NCBI GenBank assembly: GCA_937995865.1
Contig: CALKJA010000040.1
Coordinates: 1 to 41,162, forward strand
Direction of reading: 5' to 3'
Source of the DNA: an uncultured Paracoccaceae bacterium
Lineage (GTDB): Bacteria > Pseudomonadota > Alphaproteobacteria > Rhodobacterales > Rhodobacteraceae
DNA length: 41,162 nucleotides
The notes below the pieces were generated by a model that worked only from the letters and a program-made list of their open reading frames with translations, did no database searches and was not told the origin of the DNA. This document shows, piece after piece, positions 17,110-25,092 of the stretch. The stretch's first letter is position 1, and each line of letters begins with the position of its first letter. Position numbers and translations under genes: made by a program.

Positions 17110-18012
17110 ATGCAGATCACGTTTTGCCTTTATGACCGGTTTTCGAACTACGGTTTGTCCAACGCGCTGGAACCTTTGCGTGCGGCCAATGATCTAAGCG
17201 GGCAACAGCTGTTCCAGTGGCGTGTTGTGAGCGCAAGCGGGGGTCCCATCTGCTCCTCCAGCGGATTGCAGATTGGAGTGGACGGGCCATTATCCGAAGC
17301 GTGCGGTGATTTGCTAGTGACGCTGCCCTCTTATGGGTTCCGTGCTTTTGCCACGCCCCATGGGCGCGCCGGGCTTCGGGCTGCTTCGCGCCGCTTTGGA
17401 GCTTTGGGCGGCTTTGACACAGGCGCGTGGTTGCTTGCTGATGCGGGCTTGTTGGACGGCCACCGCGCAACGCTACATTGGGAAGAGCTTGATGCCTTTG
17501 CAGAAGCATTCCCCGAGGTCGACGTGGTGCGCGCCCGCCACCTTTGGGACCGCGCGTGTCTGACTTGCGCAGGCGCGTCTGCTGCGTTTGATCCAATGCT
17601 TGAATTGGTCGAAGAGAGGGCTGGTGCAGCCCTCCGACTTGAGGTCGCTCTGCTTTTTGCGCAACCGGGGCTTGCTGCTCAGCAGGGGCCAGAAGCCAAA
17701 GGCGATTCCCGTGTCGCGGCGCTGTTGGATCTCATGCAAGCCAATCTAGAAGAGCTTTTGCCGCTGACCGATATCGCACAGCAGCTTAATCTGTCGCCCC
17801 GCGCGTTAGACAGGCTGACCAAAACACGATTGGGCACCTCCCCGGCAGCGCTGTACCGGAGGCTACGATTGTTGCGGGCCCGCAAACTGACCACCGAAAC
17901 TGAGCTTGCGATTACAGAGATCGCATTGCGGTGTGGGTATGCTGACCCGTCCGCAATGACACGAGCATTCAAAGCGGAATTCGGCCACCCGCCGCAATCC
18001 CTGCGCGGCTAA
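17110..18012 (+). CDS. GlxA-type AraC-family transcriptional regulator
   Basis: A 300-residue regulator with an N-terminal DJ-1/PfpI (class I amidotransferase-like) domain (about 1-185; MQITFCLYDRFSNYGLSNAL, then GALGGFDTGAWLLADAGLL) and two C-terminal AraC helix-turn-helices (about 210-300; LLPLTDIAQQLNLSPRALDR, then AITEIALRCGYADPSAMTRA and FGHPPQSLR). Regulators of this type control carnitine, glycine betaine and related catabolic genes in proteobacteria (CdhR, GbdR), which fits the divergent CoA cluster. The ATG at 17110 is chosen because the amidotransferase fold starts there. CATGCAGAT occurs both at the start codon and 20 bp upstream. Confidence 0.87.
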   Translation: MQITFCLYDRFSNYGLSNALEPLRAANDLSGQQLFQWRVVSASGGPICSSSGLQIGVDGPLSEACGDLLVTLPSYGFRAFATPHGRAGLRAASRRFGALGGFDTGAWLLADAGLLDGHRATLHWEELDAFAEAFPEVDVVRARHLWDRACLTCAGASAAFDPMLELVEERAGAALRLEVALLFAQPGLAAQQGPEAKGDSRVAALLDLMQANLEELLPLTDIAQQLNLSPRALDRLTKTRLGTSPAALYRRLRLLRARKLTTETELAITEIALRCGYADPSAMTRAFKAEFGHPPQSLRG

Positions 18013-18039
18013 GCCAAAGCGCGGTGGCGCTGCTTTGGC
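18013..18039 (+). terminator. Hairpin after the GlxA-type regulator
   Basis: GCCAAAGC pairs perfectly with GCTTTGGC across an 11-base GC-rich loop, starting just after the stop codon. No T-run follows, so it is a weak candidate for an intrinsic terminator. Confidence 0.33.
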
Positions 18040-18059
18040 CGGAATGATAGCCCATCGGC

Positions 18060-18767
18060 ATGTTCCGTATTCTTTGGCGAATTCTTGTTTTTGTTGGACT
18101 GACGATACTGACCCAACTGGGCGGCATAGCCTATCTGATTGGGCTCGCAGCACGGCGACCTTGGATTGTGGGCGTCTTAGCCTATGTCGCGTTTAGTTTG
18201 GCGGCAGTGCTGGTCGCGCCTCAGTTTGGCCGCGTCGCGCTTGCGTGTTTCACCGGAGAGCCGCGTGTGGCAAGCCCGCTCACCTGTGCGCTCAACCGTC
18301 ACTATGCCACGCCAAAGGCTTTCGAAGTGGTCAGCGAGCTCGGCGCTGCGGTGCCCGGCACGCTCATTCTAGATGCAAATTTCCCGTTTTGGGATGGGTT
18401 TCCGCTCCTGCCTCATCTGAGTCATGATGACGGGCGGAAGATTGACATCGCGCTGTAATATGATGAGGGGCCACCGTCGCCGATTGGGTACTTCGCCTTT
18501 GAACCGGGGCCGACGTCATGTCCGAAAAACGCGCTTAGCCTGCGTTGGGATCTTGAGTGGCTTCAGCCATTGTTTCCAAAGCATCAGCTTGATGGTGCTC
18601 GCACAGCGCAAGCTGCACGTTGGTTGAGTGCTGATCCGCGCGTTGAAAAGCTGTTTCTTGAACCGCACTTACAAGACCGGCTTCGCGTGAAAGACCCAAA
18701 GCTGCGCTTTCAAGGGTGCCGCGCGGCCCGCCATGATGACCACATTCATTTTCAGGTTTTCGAGTGA
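18060..18767 (+). pseudogene. LAS-type peptidase-like membrane protein, interrupted by in-frame TAA
   Basis: One frame runs from the ATG at 18060 to TGA at 18765-18767 with a single stop, TAA at 18456-18458, after residue 132. Before it are two membrane segments (about 5-30 and 35-56) and PLLPHLSHDDGRKIDIAL, resembling the SHxxGxxxD metal-binding motif of LAS/MepA-like peptidases. After it the frame stays open for 102 codons and ends with ARHDDHIHFQVFE, resembling the second metal motif (HxH). Both halves are needed for a zinc site, so the gene is probably inactivated by one nonsense change, or the base is a sequencing error. Suppression or two-part expression is less likely. Confidence 0.72.
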
Positions 18768-18770
18768 TTG

Positions 18771-19076
18771 CTACTCAGCTCCGGCAGAGGCCTTATAGAA
18801 TCGCAGGGGTTTGGTGGTGCTCCGCATTACAAGTGACTTAGCTTCAAGATCAAGCTGCACAGTTTTCAACCACCAGCCAGATTTTTCGCCGCCTGGAAAC
18901 AGGTTCGGATCAAGCAGCGGCAACAAGGCGGCCTTGGCCTCGGCTGCGGTCATGCCGGGCGGTTCTGCGGCAAGTGCTCCCATATAGGCAGCCCGCATCG
19001 CGTCATATTTCGCGCGATCCACCCTTGTCTTGTGGTGTGGTGCATTGATGTTTTCCACTTCAATCTTGTCACTCAT
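18771..19076 (-). CDS. Small conserved soluble protein (DUF6958-like)
   Basis: A 101-residue protein, MSDKIEVENINAPHHKTRVD at the start, followed by KYDAMRAAYMGALAAEPPGMTAAEAKAALLPLLDP and a W-rich GGEKSGWWLKTVQLDLEAK segment ending in Lys- and Arg-rich sequence. It resembles small proteins I associate with DUF6958; function is unknown. A strong AGGAGG fixes the start at 19076. It is the last gene of the minus-strand run, 31 nt after the class II aldolase-like gene. Its stop lies only three bases from that of the interrupted peptidase gene on the other strand. Confidence 0.7.
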   Translation of the reverse strand: MSDKIEVENINAPHHKTRVDRAKYDAMRAAYMGALAAEPPGMTAAEAKAALLPLLDPNLFPGGEKSGWWLKTVQLDLEAKSLVMRSTTKPLRFYKASAGAE

Positions 19077-19107
19077 CGGGTCCTCCTCTCGATGCGCTGC
19101 CAGAATA

Positions 19108-19854
19108 TTAGTTGGCGTAGCTTGATCCCTCTTCGTCAAGTATCGCCTTGATTTCAGCAAGATGGCGATCGCCTTGCTCGGGATACTCTTCGAGCTCAGC
19201 AGCGGTCTTTTCGGCGATGTCATTGGACAGCACACTCAGCGGCTTGCCGGTTTGAAGAGCAAGGATATAGGTCATGCAGGCGCGTTCGAAGTAATAGAGC
19301 CGGTTGAACGTATCCGCCACGCTATCCCCGATCACGAGCGCGCCGTGATTGCCCATGACCATGACCTTTTTGCGCGGGTCGCTAAACAGATGCGCGCAGC
19401 GCTCGCCCTCAACTTCAAAGGCCAAACCGCCATAGTCTTTGTCGATCACCACACGATCAAAGAAGGTGCATGCGTTTTGATCCACCGGTGGCAATGTGCT
19501 GTCTTCAAGACACGCCAGCGCCGTCGCATACGGTGAATGGACGTGCATTGCGCAGCGCGCATGTGGGCAAAAGCGGTGCAACCCTCCGTGCAAACCCCAA
19601 GCGGTGGGATCCGGTGCATCCGGCCCCTCCATCGTTGAAGGGTCATTGCTGTCGACAATAATAAGATTGGAGGCCTTGACCCGCGCAAAGTGCATTTGGT
19701 TGGCGTTCATCAGGAAGCGCGTACCATCACCATTAATAGCAAGGGAGAAGTGGTTGGCGACTGCCTCGTGCATGTTCAGCCGTTCCGCCCAGCGGAATGC
19801 AGCAGCCATATCAACCCGTTCTTCCCAATCGTCCATATTTGGGCGCACATTCAT
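19108..19854 (-). CDS. Class II aldolase/adducin-family protein
   Basis: A 248-residue protein of the class II aldolase/adducin fold. Metal-binding histidines are visible in CAMHVHSPYATAL (HxH) and probably GNHGALVIG. In fuculose-phosphate aldolase the catalytic Glu lies just before the HxH region (SEW); here the corresponding stretch is DPTAWGLHGGLH, with Ala in place of Glu, so retro-aldol chemistry of that kind is doubtful. Many bacterial relatives share this feature and have unassigned activity. AGGAG precedes the ATG. It lies between a DUF2306 membrane protein and a small DUF6958-like protein. Confidence 0.86.
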   Translation of the reverse strand: MNVRPNMDDWEERVDMAAAFRWAERLNMHEAVANHFSLAINGDGTRFLMNANQMHFARVKASNLIIVDSNDPSTMEGPDAPDPTAWGLHGGLHRFCPHARCAMHVHSPYATALACLEDSTLPPVDQNACTFFDRVVIDKDYGGLAFEVEGERCAHLFSDPRKKVMVMGNHGALVIGDSVADTFNRLYYFERACMTYILALQTGKPLSVLSNDIAEKTAAELEEYPEQGDRHLAEIKAILDEEGSSYAN

Positions 19855-19875
19855 TGGATATCTCCTGCTGATATG

Positions 19876-20283
19876 TCAGCCGCCAAACGCGACCTGCCAC
19901 ATGATGCGTCCGGGCGCGAATGTTGCAAGCCCGGTAATTACCAATGCTAGAAAATAGATCTGCAAGGCCGTGTTTCGGTGCTTTTTGATTTCCCCGGCAC
20001 GCGCAAATCGGATCAGCTGCCAGAGTGCGTGCAAGGTCACGATGCTCAGGATGTGGATCGGGCCAAAGTGGCCGATATGAAAAACCGGGATCGTCGTAGG
20101 AATAAAGAGCGCGCTTAGGGCAACAACAAGCATAAGCGAAACCCAAAACCAGCCTGCGCCTCGATGCAGCAATGTACCTTTTGGCAGAGCGAGCTGCAGG
20201 CCGCCGATAACAAACGCAAGAATCGCAGCAATCGCATGTGGCGGGATCGGATTCGGCGCTGAAAAGAGAGGATCCCAGTTCAT
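19876..20283 (-). CDS. DUF2306-type membrane protein
   Basis: A 135-residue protein with four hydrophobic segments, at about 15-33, 42-62, 74-92 and 108-125. The order HRGAGWFWVSLMLVVALSALF, HFGPIHILSIVTLHALWQL, KKHRNTALQIYFLALVITGL and FAPGRIMW is typical of DUF2306 proteins, whose function is unknown. Conserved His and Arg residues at the membrane edges suggest a possible cofactor or proton role, unproven. The ATG abuts the stop of the VOC gene (TAGATG), so translation is probably coupled. Confidence 0.82.
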   Translation of the reverse strand: MNWDPLFSAPNPIPPHAIAAILAFVIGGLQLALPKGTLLHRGAGWFWVSLMLVVALSALFIPTTIPVFHIGHFGPIHILSIVTLHALWQLIRFARAGEIKKHRNTALQIYFLALVITGLATFAPGRIMWQVAFGG

Positions 20284-20703
20284 CTATAGCGTTCTTGATG
20301 GCACCCAGCAGTAGCCATCCGCATCCAGAATATACGCCTCGCGGAGGCCGTGGGGTTTATCAGTTGGTGGTTGCAATATCGTTCCCCCATGAGCCTCGGC
20401 CAACGCGCAGGCGATCTCGGGATCTGTGTCATAAAGCCTAAGTTCAGCACCCGCGCCGCGCGGTGGATTGTCGGGCAAAAGACCCTGATAGGGGTTGCTT
20501 GAATAGGTGCCGTCCGCGTGCAGCTGAAACACAACCGCGCCATAGGTCATGATTGCGAAATCCGCACTCATGCGATGCGCGCGCATCCCAAACACATCAG
20601 TCAGGAAGGCCGCTGAGCGTTTTACATCCGTTACAAGCAGATTAAGCCCCAACCCGCTAAGGCTGGCGCCAAATGCCTCTGCAGAGACCGTTTCATAATC
20701 CAT
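20284..20703 (-). CDS. VOC-family (glyoxalase/bleomycin-resistance-like) protein
   Basis: A 139-residue vicinal-oxygen-chelate-fold protein with two beta-alpha-beta-beta-beta modules. Module one begins GLGLNLLVTDVKRSAAFLTD and runs to AIMTYGAVVFQLH; module two has AELRLYDTDPEIACALAEAHGG and ends REAYILDADGYCWVPSRTL. Metal ligands are not unambiguous from sequence. Members include lyases, dioxygenases and binding proteins. It lies 11 nt after arsC and directly before the DUF2306 gene, in one probable transcript. Confidence 0.83.
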   Translation of the reverse strand: MDYETVSAEAFGASLSGLGLNLLVTDVKRSAAFLTDVFGMRAHRMSADFAIMTYGAVVFQLHADGTYSSNPYQGLLPDNPPRGAGAELRLYDTDPEIACALAEAHGGTILQPPTDKPHGLREAYILDADGYCWVPSRTL

Positions 20704-20714
20704 CTTACTGCCCT

Positions 20715-21140
20715 TTATTCCGGAAGCCTTTGCCCGTGTGCATCGATAAGAAGCGTGCCGTCTTCCTTAGCGTACGGCCCATCTGGCCAAGTCTCTAGCA
20801 AATCCAGAACCGCGCCTGATGGACGGCACAGCCTTACACCGTTTGCGCAGGCGACAATCGGGCGGTTGACCAGAACTGGATGCTCCAACATGCGCTCAAG
20901 AAGGATCTCATCGGATACTGACGGATCCAGCAGGCCAAGCTCTTTTGCCGGGCTTTTGGTGACACGCAACGCATCCCGCGATGTGAGGCCCGCCGCGGCA
21001 AAAAGGGCCTGAAGCTGTGATTTGGTCCAGCCGGTTTCAAGATACTCTACCACCACAGGCACGTAACCAGCATCCCGGACAATCTTCAAAACATTGCGCG
21101 AGGTGCCGCATCCGGGGTTATGGTGAATAACAATGTCCAT
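20715..21140 (-). CDS. arsC: Glutaredoxin-dependent arsenate reductase
   Basis: A 141-residue ArsC of the glutaredoxin-linked type that reduces arsenate to arsenite. Catalytic Cys11 lies in HHNPGCGTSRNVL, and the anion-binding region is LLERMLEHPVLVNRPIV with its conserved Arg. No arsR, arsB or acr3 is nearby, so it is not in a classical ars operon. Instead it is the promoter-proximal gene of a minus-strand run with VOC, DUF2306, aldolase-like and DUF6958-like genes. The ATG at 21140 matches the family start; longer in-frame starts upstream (to 21251) look non-homologous. Confidence 0.88.
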   Translation of the reverse strand: MDIVIHHNPGCGTSRNVLKIVRDAGYVPVVVEYLETGWTKSQLQALFAAAGLTSRDALRVTKSPAKELGLLDPSVSDEILLERMLEHPVLVNRPIVACANGVRLCRPSGAVLDLLETWPDGPYAKEDGTLLIDAHGQRLPE

Positions 21141-21307
21141 TGGGATGTGCCCGTCGTAATTGGTCTTTGGCGTAGCGTCGCGTTTTCCACAAACCGATGC
21201 AAGATCTTCAAGCATAGGCAGGCAACCTTGCGGGGCACTGAGCGTTTTCAACTGGAATTCATAGGAATGTCACTTGAAGCTCCAGCGCGACGGTGGAATA
21301 TTGGTGC

Positions 21308-23119
21308 ATGGAACATGCCGAAAAGATCCCCCCGCTAAAAACCTGGGCGCAAACTGCCCCAAACCTTGTCGCCGTTGCTGCAGGCCGTGTGCCCGCTGAC
21401 CGTGTCATTCGGGGTGGCAGTGTGGTGAATGTGCATACCCGCGAGGTTCTTGACTGGGAAATTGCGATCGCGGCTGGGCGGTTTGCCTATGTCGGGCCTG
21501 ACGCTTCGCATTGTATCGGCCCAAACACAGAAGTGACGGACGCCGCCGGGCGATACGTGATTCCCGGTCTTTGTGACGGGCATATGCATATCGAATCCGG
21601 GATGTTGACCCCGGCAGAATTCGCGGCTGCGGTCATACCCCACGGCACAACAACGATGTTCACTGATCCCCATGAGATTGCGAATGTTATGGGGCTCGCC
21701 GGTGTTCGGATGATGCACGATGAGGCGTTGATGCAGCCCGTCAACATATTTACCCAAATGCCGTCATGTGCGCCTTCCGCGCCGGGGCTTGAAACAACAG
21801 GCTACGAGATTTCTGCTGAAGACGTGGTTGAAGCGATGGCGTGGCCCGGGATCATCGGCTTGGGGGAAATGATGAATTTCCCCGGCGTCGTGAATGGTGA
21901 TCCACAGATGTTGGCAGAGATCGCAGCAACACAGCAGGCCGGTAAGACTGTGGGCGGGCACTATGCCTCACCGGATCTTGGCCCTGCCTTTCATGCTTAT
22001 GCAGCGGGTGGTCCGGCCGATGATCACGAAGGCACAAGTGAAGATGATGCCATCGCACGTACCCGGCAAGGGATGCGTGCAATGCTCCGGCTGGGATCCG
22101 CATGGTATGATGTAGAAAGCCAAATCACCGCAATTACCGAACGCGGCATGGACTCGCGCAATTTCATCTTATGCACGGATGATTGCCACTCGGGCACGCT
22201 GATCAATGACGGGCATATGAACCGCGTCGTGCGGCACGCAATCGATTGTGGCTGCGATCCCTTGGTGGCGCTTCAAATGGCAACGGTCAACACCGCCACC
22301 CATTTTGGGCTTGAGCGCGAGCTGGGATCGATTGCTCCGGGGCGGCGGGCGGACGTGATCCTAACAAGCGATCTAAAATCTCTCCCGGTTGAGGAGGTCA
22401 TAGCCCGCGGCGTGACTGTCGCCAAAGATGGCGTCTTAACCACCACCTGCCCACATTTCGATTGGCCAGACGCAGCGCGCCAAACGGTCCATATGGGCGC
22501 GAACAAAACGGCGCAGGATTTTGAGATCTCGGCGCCAAACGGCGCAAACCATGTGACCGCGCGGGTCATCGGTGTCGTGGAAAATCAAGCTCCGACCAAA
22601 GCCCTAACAGCAGAGCTTCCGGTGCGCGACGGGTTGGTCGAAACCGAAGGTGACGTTTGCCAGATCGCTTTGGTTGAACGGCACAAAGCAACAGGCAGCG
22701 TTACAAATGCCTTTGTGTCTGGCTTTGGATACACAGGGCCGATGGCAATGGCCTCCACGGTCGCCCATGACAGCCATCATATGATCATCGTCGGCACGGA
22801 TCGCGAAAACATGGCCCAAGCGGCCAATAAACTGGCCGAAATTGGCGGCGGAATGACGGTTTTCAAAGACGGAGCCGAGCTCGCCTCGGTTTCATTGCCC
22901 ATAGCAGGCTTGATGTCAGATCGGCCCGCTGCCGACGTGGCCCGCGACGCCGGCGCGATCGTCGATGCGATGGTCGCCTGCGGCTGCACATTAAACAACG
23001 CAAACATGCAGCATTCACTGTTGGCCCTTGTGGTGATCCCAGAATTGAGGATCAGCGATTTGGGCCTTGTGGATGTGAGGACCTTTGAATTGGTCCCACT
23101 ATTTGAGGAAACAACATGA
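21308..23119 (+). CDS. ade: Adenine deaminase
   Basis: About 603 residues. It is a metal-dependent amidohydrolase of the Ade type (COG1001) that deaminates adenine to hypoxanthine. Motifs are GLCDGHMHIESGM with the HxH metal ligands, PHGTTTMFTDPHEIANVMG, GLGEMMNFPGVV, GGHYASPDLG and the metal Asp region LCTDDCHSGTLINDGHMN. The C-terminal domain is complete. The start may be 21308 (GGTGGA about 10 nt upstream) or the ATG at 21293. Its stop overlaps the amn start by four bases (ATGA), so adenine deamination and AMP hydrolysis are probably co-expressed. Confidence 0.93.
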   Translation: MEHAEKIPPLKTWAQTAPNLVAVAAGRVPADRVIRGGSVVNVHTREVLDWEIAIAAGRFAYVGPDASHCIGPNTEVTDAAGRYVIPGLCDGHMHIESGMLTPAEFAAAVIPHGTTTMFTDPHEIANVMGLAGVRMMHDEALMQPVNIFTQMPSCAPSAPGLETTGYEISAEDVVEAMAWPGIIGLGEMMNFPGVVNGDPQMLAEIAATQQAGKTVGGHYASPDLGPAFHAYAAGGPADDHEGTSEDDAIARTRQGMRAMLRLGSAWYDVESQITAITERGMDSRNFILCTDDCHSGTLINDGHMNRVVRHAIDCGCDPLVALQMATVNTATHFGLERELGSIAPGRRADVILTSDLKSLPVEEVIARGVTVAKDGVLTTTCPHFDWPDAARQTVHMGANKTAQDFEISAPNGANHVTARVIGVVENQAPTKALTAELPVRDGLVETEGDVCQIALVERHKATGSVTNAFVSGFGYTGPMAMASTVAHDSHHMIIVGTDRENMAQAANKLAEIGGGMTVFKDGAELASVSLPIAGLMSDRPAADVARDAGAIVDAMVACGCTLNNANMQHSLLALVVIPELRISDLGLVDVRTFELVPLFEETT

Positions 23120-24597
23120 CGAATGAGCAAGACTCACACCTAGAAACACCTGGCATGCCGGAACCCCAATCCTTTAACGATGCGACCGCGGCCGTTGATC
23201 GGCTTGAAGAAATATATCGCGCGGCGACGACCTTTTTGTGTGATCGTTTTACGGTTGCTTTGAGCGATGGGGCGCCGTCAACACGGTGCCGCGCCTATTA
23301 CCCCGAGGTTCGGATCACCACGACAAGCTTTGCCTCGATCGACTCACGGCTGTCCTTTGGGCATGTGGCTGAGCCGGGCACCTATGCCACGACGATCACC
23401 CGCCCGGATCTGTTTCGACATTATCTGATCCAGCAGATTGGCCTGCTGATGGAAAACCACGATATTCCGGTCACGATCGGCGCGTCATCCACACCAATGC
23501 CCGTACATTTTGCTGTGGCAGCGGCGGGCGATGTGGTTGTGCCGGGGGCCGGGGCTGCACCCTTTACGCTGCGCGATGTGTTCGACGTGCCCGATTTAAG
23601 CACGACAAATGACGAAATCGCCAATGGCTATGGCTTCACCTATCCAGACGGAGCCAGCCCGCTTGCGCCTTTCACGGCACAGCGCGTGGATTACTCCTTG
23701 GCGCGGTTGTCGCACTACACTGCAACAGATGCTGAGCATTTCCAGAATCATATCCTGTTCACGAACTACCAATTCTATGTTGAGGAATTCGAGGCGTATG
23801 CCCGGGAAATGCTGGCCGATCCAAAGAGCGGCTACACATCCTTTGTCGCGACGGGGAATCAAGAGATTACAAGCGCCGACGGAGAGATTGATACCCCGGC
23901 CAAACTGCCGCAGATGCCCACCTATCACCTCAAGCGCGCGGGTTCTGGCGGAATCACATTGGTGAATATCGGAGTTGGGCCATCCAATGCCAAAACGGCT
24001 ACGGACCATATCGCCGTCTTGCGGCCTCATGCTTGGCTGATGGTTGGGCACTGCGCTGGATTGCGCAATTCCCAGCAGCTTGGCGATTTTGTTCTGGCCC
24101 ATGCGTATCTACGGGAGGATCACGTGCTTGACGATGATCTGCCTGTTTGGGTGCCAATCCCTGCGCTGGCCGAGATCCAAACATCGTTGGAACATGCCGT
24201 CGAGGAGGTGAGCGGCCTGCAAGGCTATGAGCTTAAGAGGCTCATGCGGACGGGCACCGTTGCCACGATTGATAACCGCAACTGGGAACTCCGCGACCAA
24301 TCCGGCCCGGTTCAAAGGCTCAGCCAATCTCGCGCTATCGCGCTGGATATGGAAAGCGCGACTATTGCCGCCAATGGCTACCGCTTCCGTGTTCCTTATG
24401 GAACGCTGTTGTGTGTTTCAGACAAGCCGCTACATGGGGAGCTAAAGCTGCCAGGCATGGCCACGGATTTCTACAAAACGCAGGTCACACGGCATCTTAA
24501 GATCGGAATTCGTGCGATGGAAATCCTCCGAGACATGCCGCTTGAACGTATCCACAGCCGCAAGTTACGGTCTTTTGAAGAGACGGCCTTTTTGTAA
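23116..24597 (+). CDS. amn: AMP nucleosidase
   Basis: A 493-residue enzyme that splits AMP into adenine and ribose 5-phosphate. Its N-terminal domain (about 15-180) includes PSTRCRAYYPEVRITTTSF. The nucleoside-phosphorylase-like C-terminal domain has GVGPSNAKTATDHIAVLRP, WLMVGHCAGLRNSQQLGDFV and the purine-site DMESATIAANGYRFRVPYGT. Length is close to that of E. coli Amn. It follows ade with a four-base overlap; the pair would convert AMP to hypoxanthine. No dedicated regulator is seen. Confidence 0.95.
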   Translation: MTNEQDSHLETPGMPEPQSFNDATAAVDRLEEIYRAATTFLCDRFTVALSDGAPSTRCRAYYPEVRITTTSFASIDSRLSFGHVAEPGTYATTITRPDLFRHYLIQQIGLLMENHDIPVTIGASSTPMPVHFAVAAAGDVVVPGAGAAPFTLRDVFDVPDLSTTNDEIANGYGFTYPDGASPLAPFTAQRVDYSLARLSHYTATDAEHFQNHILFTNYQFYVEEFEAYAREMLADPKSGYTSFVATGNQEITSADGEIDTPAKLPQMPTYHLKRAGSGGITLVNIGVGPSNAKTATDHIAVLRPHAWLMVGHCAGLRNSQQLGDFVLAHAYLREDHVLDDDLPVWVPIPALAEIQTSLEHAVEEVSGLQGYELKRLMRTGTVATIDNRNWELRDQSGPVQRLSQSRAIALDMESATIAANGYRFRVPYGTLLCVSDKPLHGELKLPGMATDFYKTQVTRHLKIGIRAMEILRDMPLERIHSRKLRSFEETAFL

Positions 24598-24663
24598 CCC
24601 ACTGCTGACGTGGGGAAAATACACGCGATATGGCGGAAATAAGGGCGTTTTGAACACTATTTG

Positions 24664-24693
24664 TTGTGACAAACCCATAGATACCGTTAGTAT
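24664..24693 (+). promoter_or_regulatory. Candidate sigma-70 promoter of the HU gene
   Basis: TTGTGA (24664-24669) and TAGTAT (24688-24693) are separated by 18 bp, about 40 nt before the HU start codon, in the gap after amn. The elements match the consensus moderately; assignment is by eye. Confidence 0.4.
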
Positions 24694-24734
24694 CGCCGGA
24701 CGAGGCCCGACATTTGGGCAGTAAGGAGAAAAAA

Positions 24735-25022
24735 ATGGCCAAGCCTTTGACCAAAACCCAACTTGTCGCCGCTCTGGCCGATGAGATGGATACAGATAAG
24801 AAGTCCGCTTCATCCGCATTGGATGCATTGGTTGCAGTAATTACCAAAGAAGTTTCCGGTGGCGGTGCTGTCACCATGCCGGGCGTTGGCAAAATTTATT
24901 GCCGCGAACGCCCCGAGCGTATGGTTCGCAACCCAGCAACGGGTGAGCAGATCAAAAAAGAGGCGGACAAAGTCGTGAAAATGACGATCGCCAAAGCGCT
25001 GAAAGACAGCGTAAACGGCTAA
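24735..25022 (+). CDS. HU-family nucleoid DNA-binding protein
   Basis: A 95-residue HU/IHF-type histone-like protein: MAKPLTKTQLVAALADEMDT, helical dimer segments SASSALDALVAVITKEVSGGG, VTMPGVGKIYCRERPERMVRNPATGEQ (beta arm with the conserved RNPATGE) and a terminal helix KMTIAKALKDSVNG. The start is chosen from AAGGAGA just upstream; the ORF opens 21 nt earlier. The conserved Pro of the arm tip is within NPATG. It has its own promoter candidate and a strong terminator, so it is probably monocistronic. Confidence 0.94.
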   Translation: MAKPLTKTQLVAALADEMDTDKKSASSALDALVAVITKEVSGGGAVTMPGVGKIYCRERPERMVRNPATGEQIKKEADKVVKMTIAKALKDSVNG

Positions 25023-25044
25023 GTCGACCTAATATCAAGAATAT

Positions 25045-25078
25045 GGGCCGTCCGCTGATTCAGTTGGGCGGCCTTTTT
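25045..25078 (+). terminator. Intrinsic terminator of the HU gene
   Basis: GGCCGTCC (25046-25053) pairs with GGGCGGCC (25066-25073) with one G-T wobble; the loop contains a further CTGA/TCAG pairing, and TTTTT follows directly. It ends 14 nt before the LysE-family start codon, so that gene needs its own promoter or readthrough. Confidence 0.85.
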
Positions 25079-25092
25079 CATGGAGCTGTCAC

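Noticed and set aside
18456-18458. TAA read through or a genuine two-gene split of the LAS-like peptidase
   Set aside because: The downstream half has no start with a ribosome-binding site near the stop, so separate translation is unlikely; a nonsense change or sequence error is simpler.
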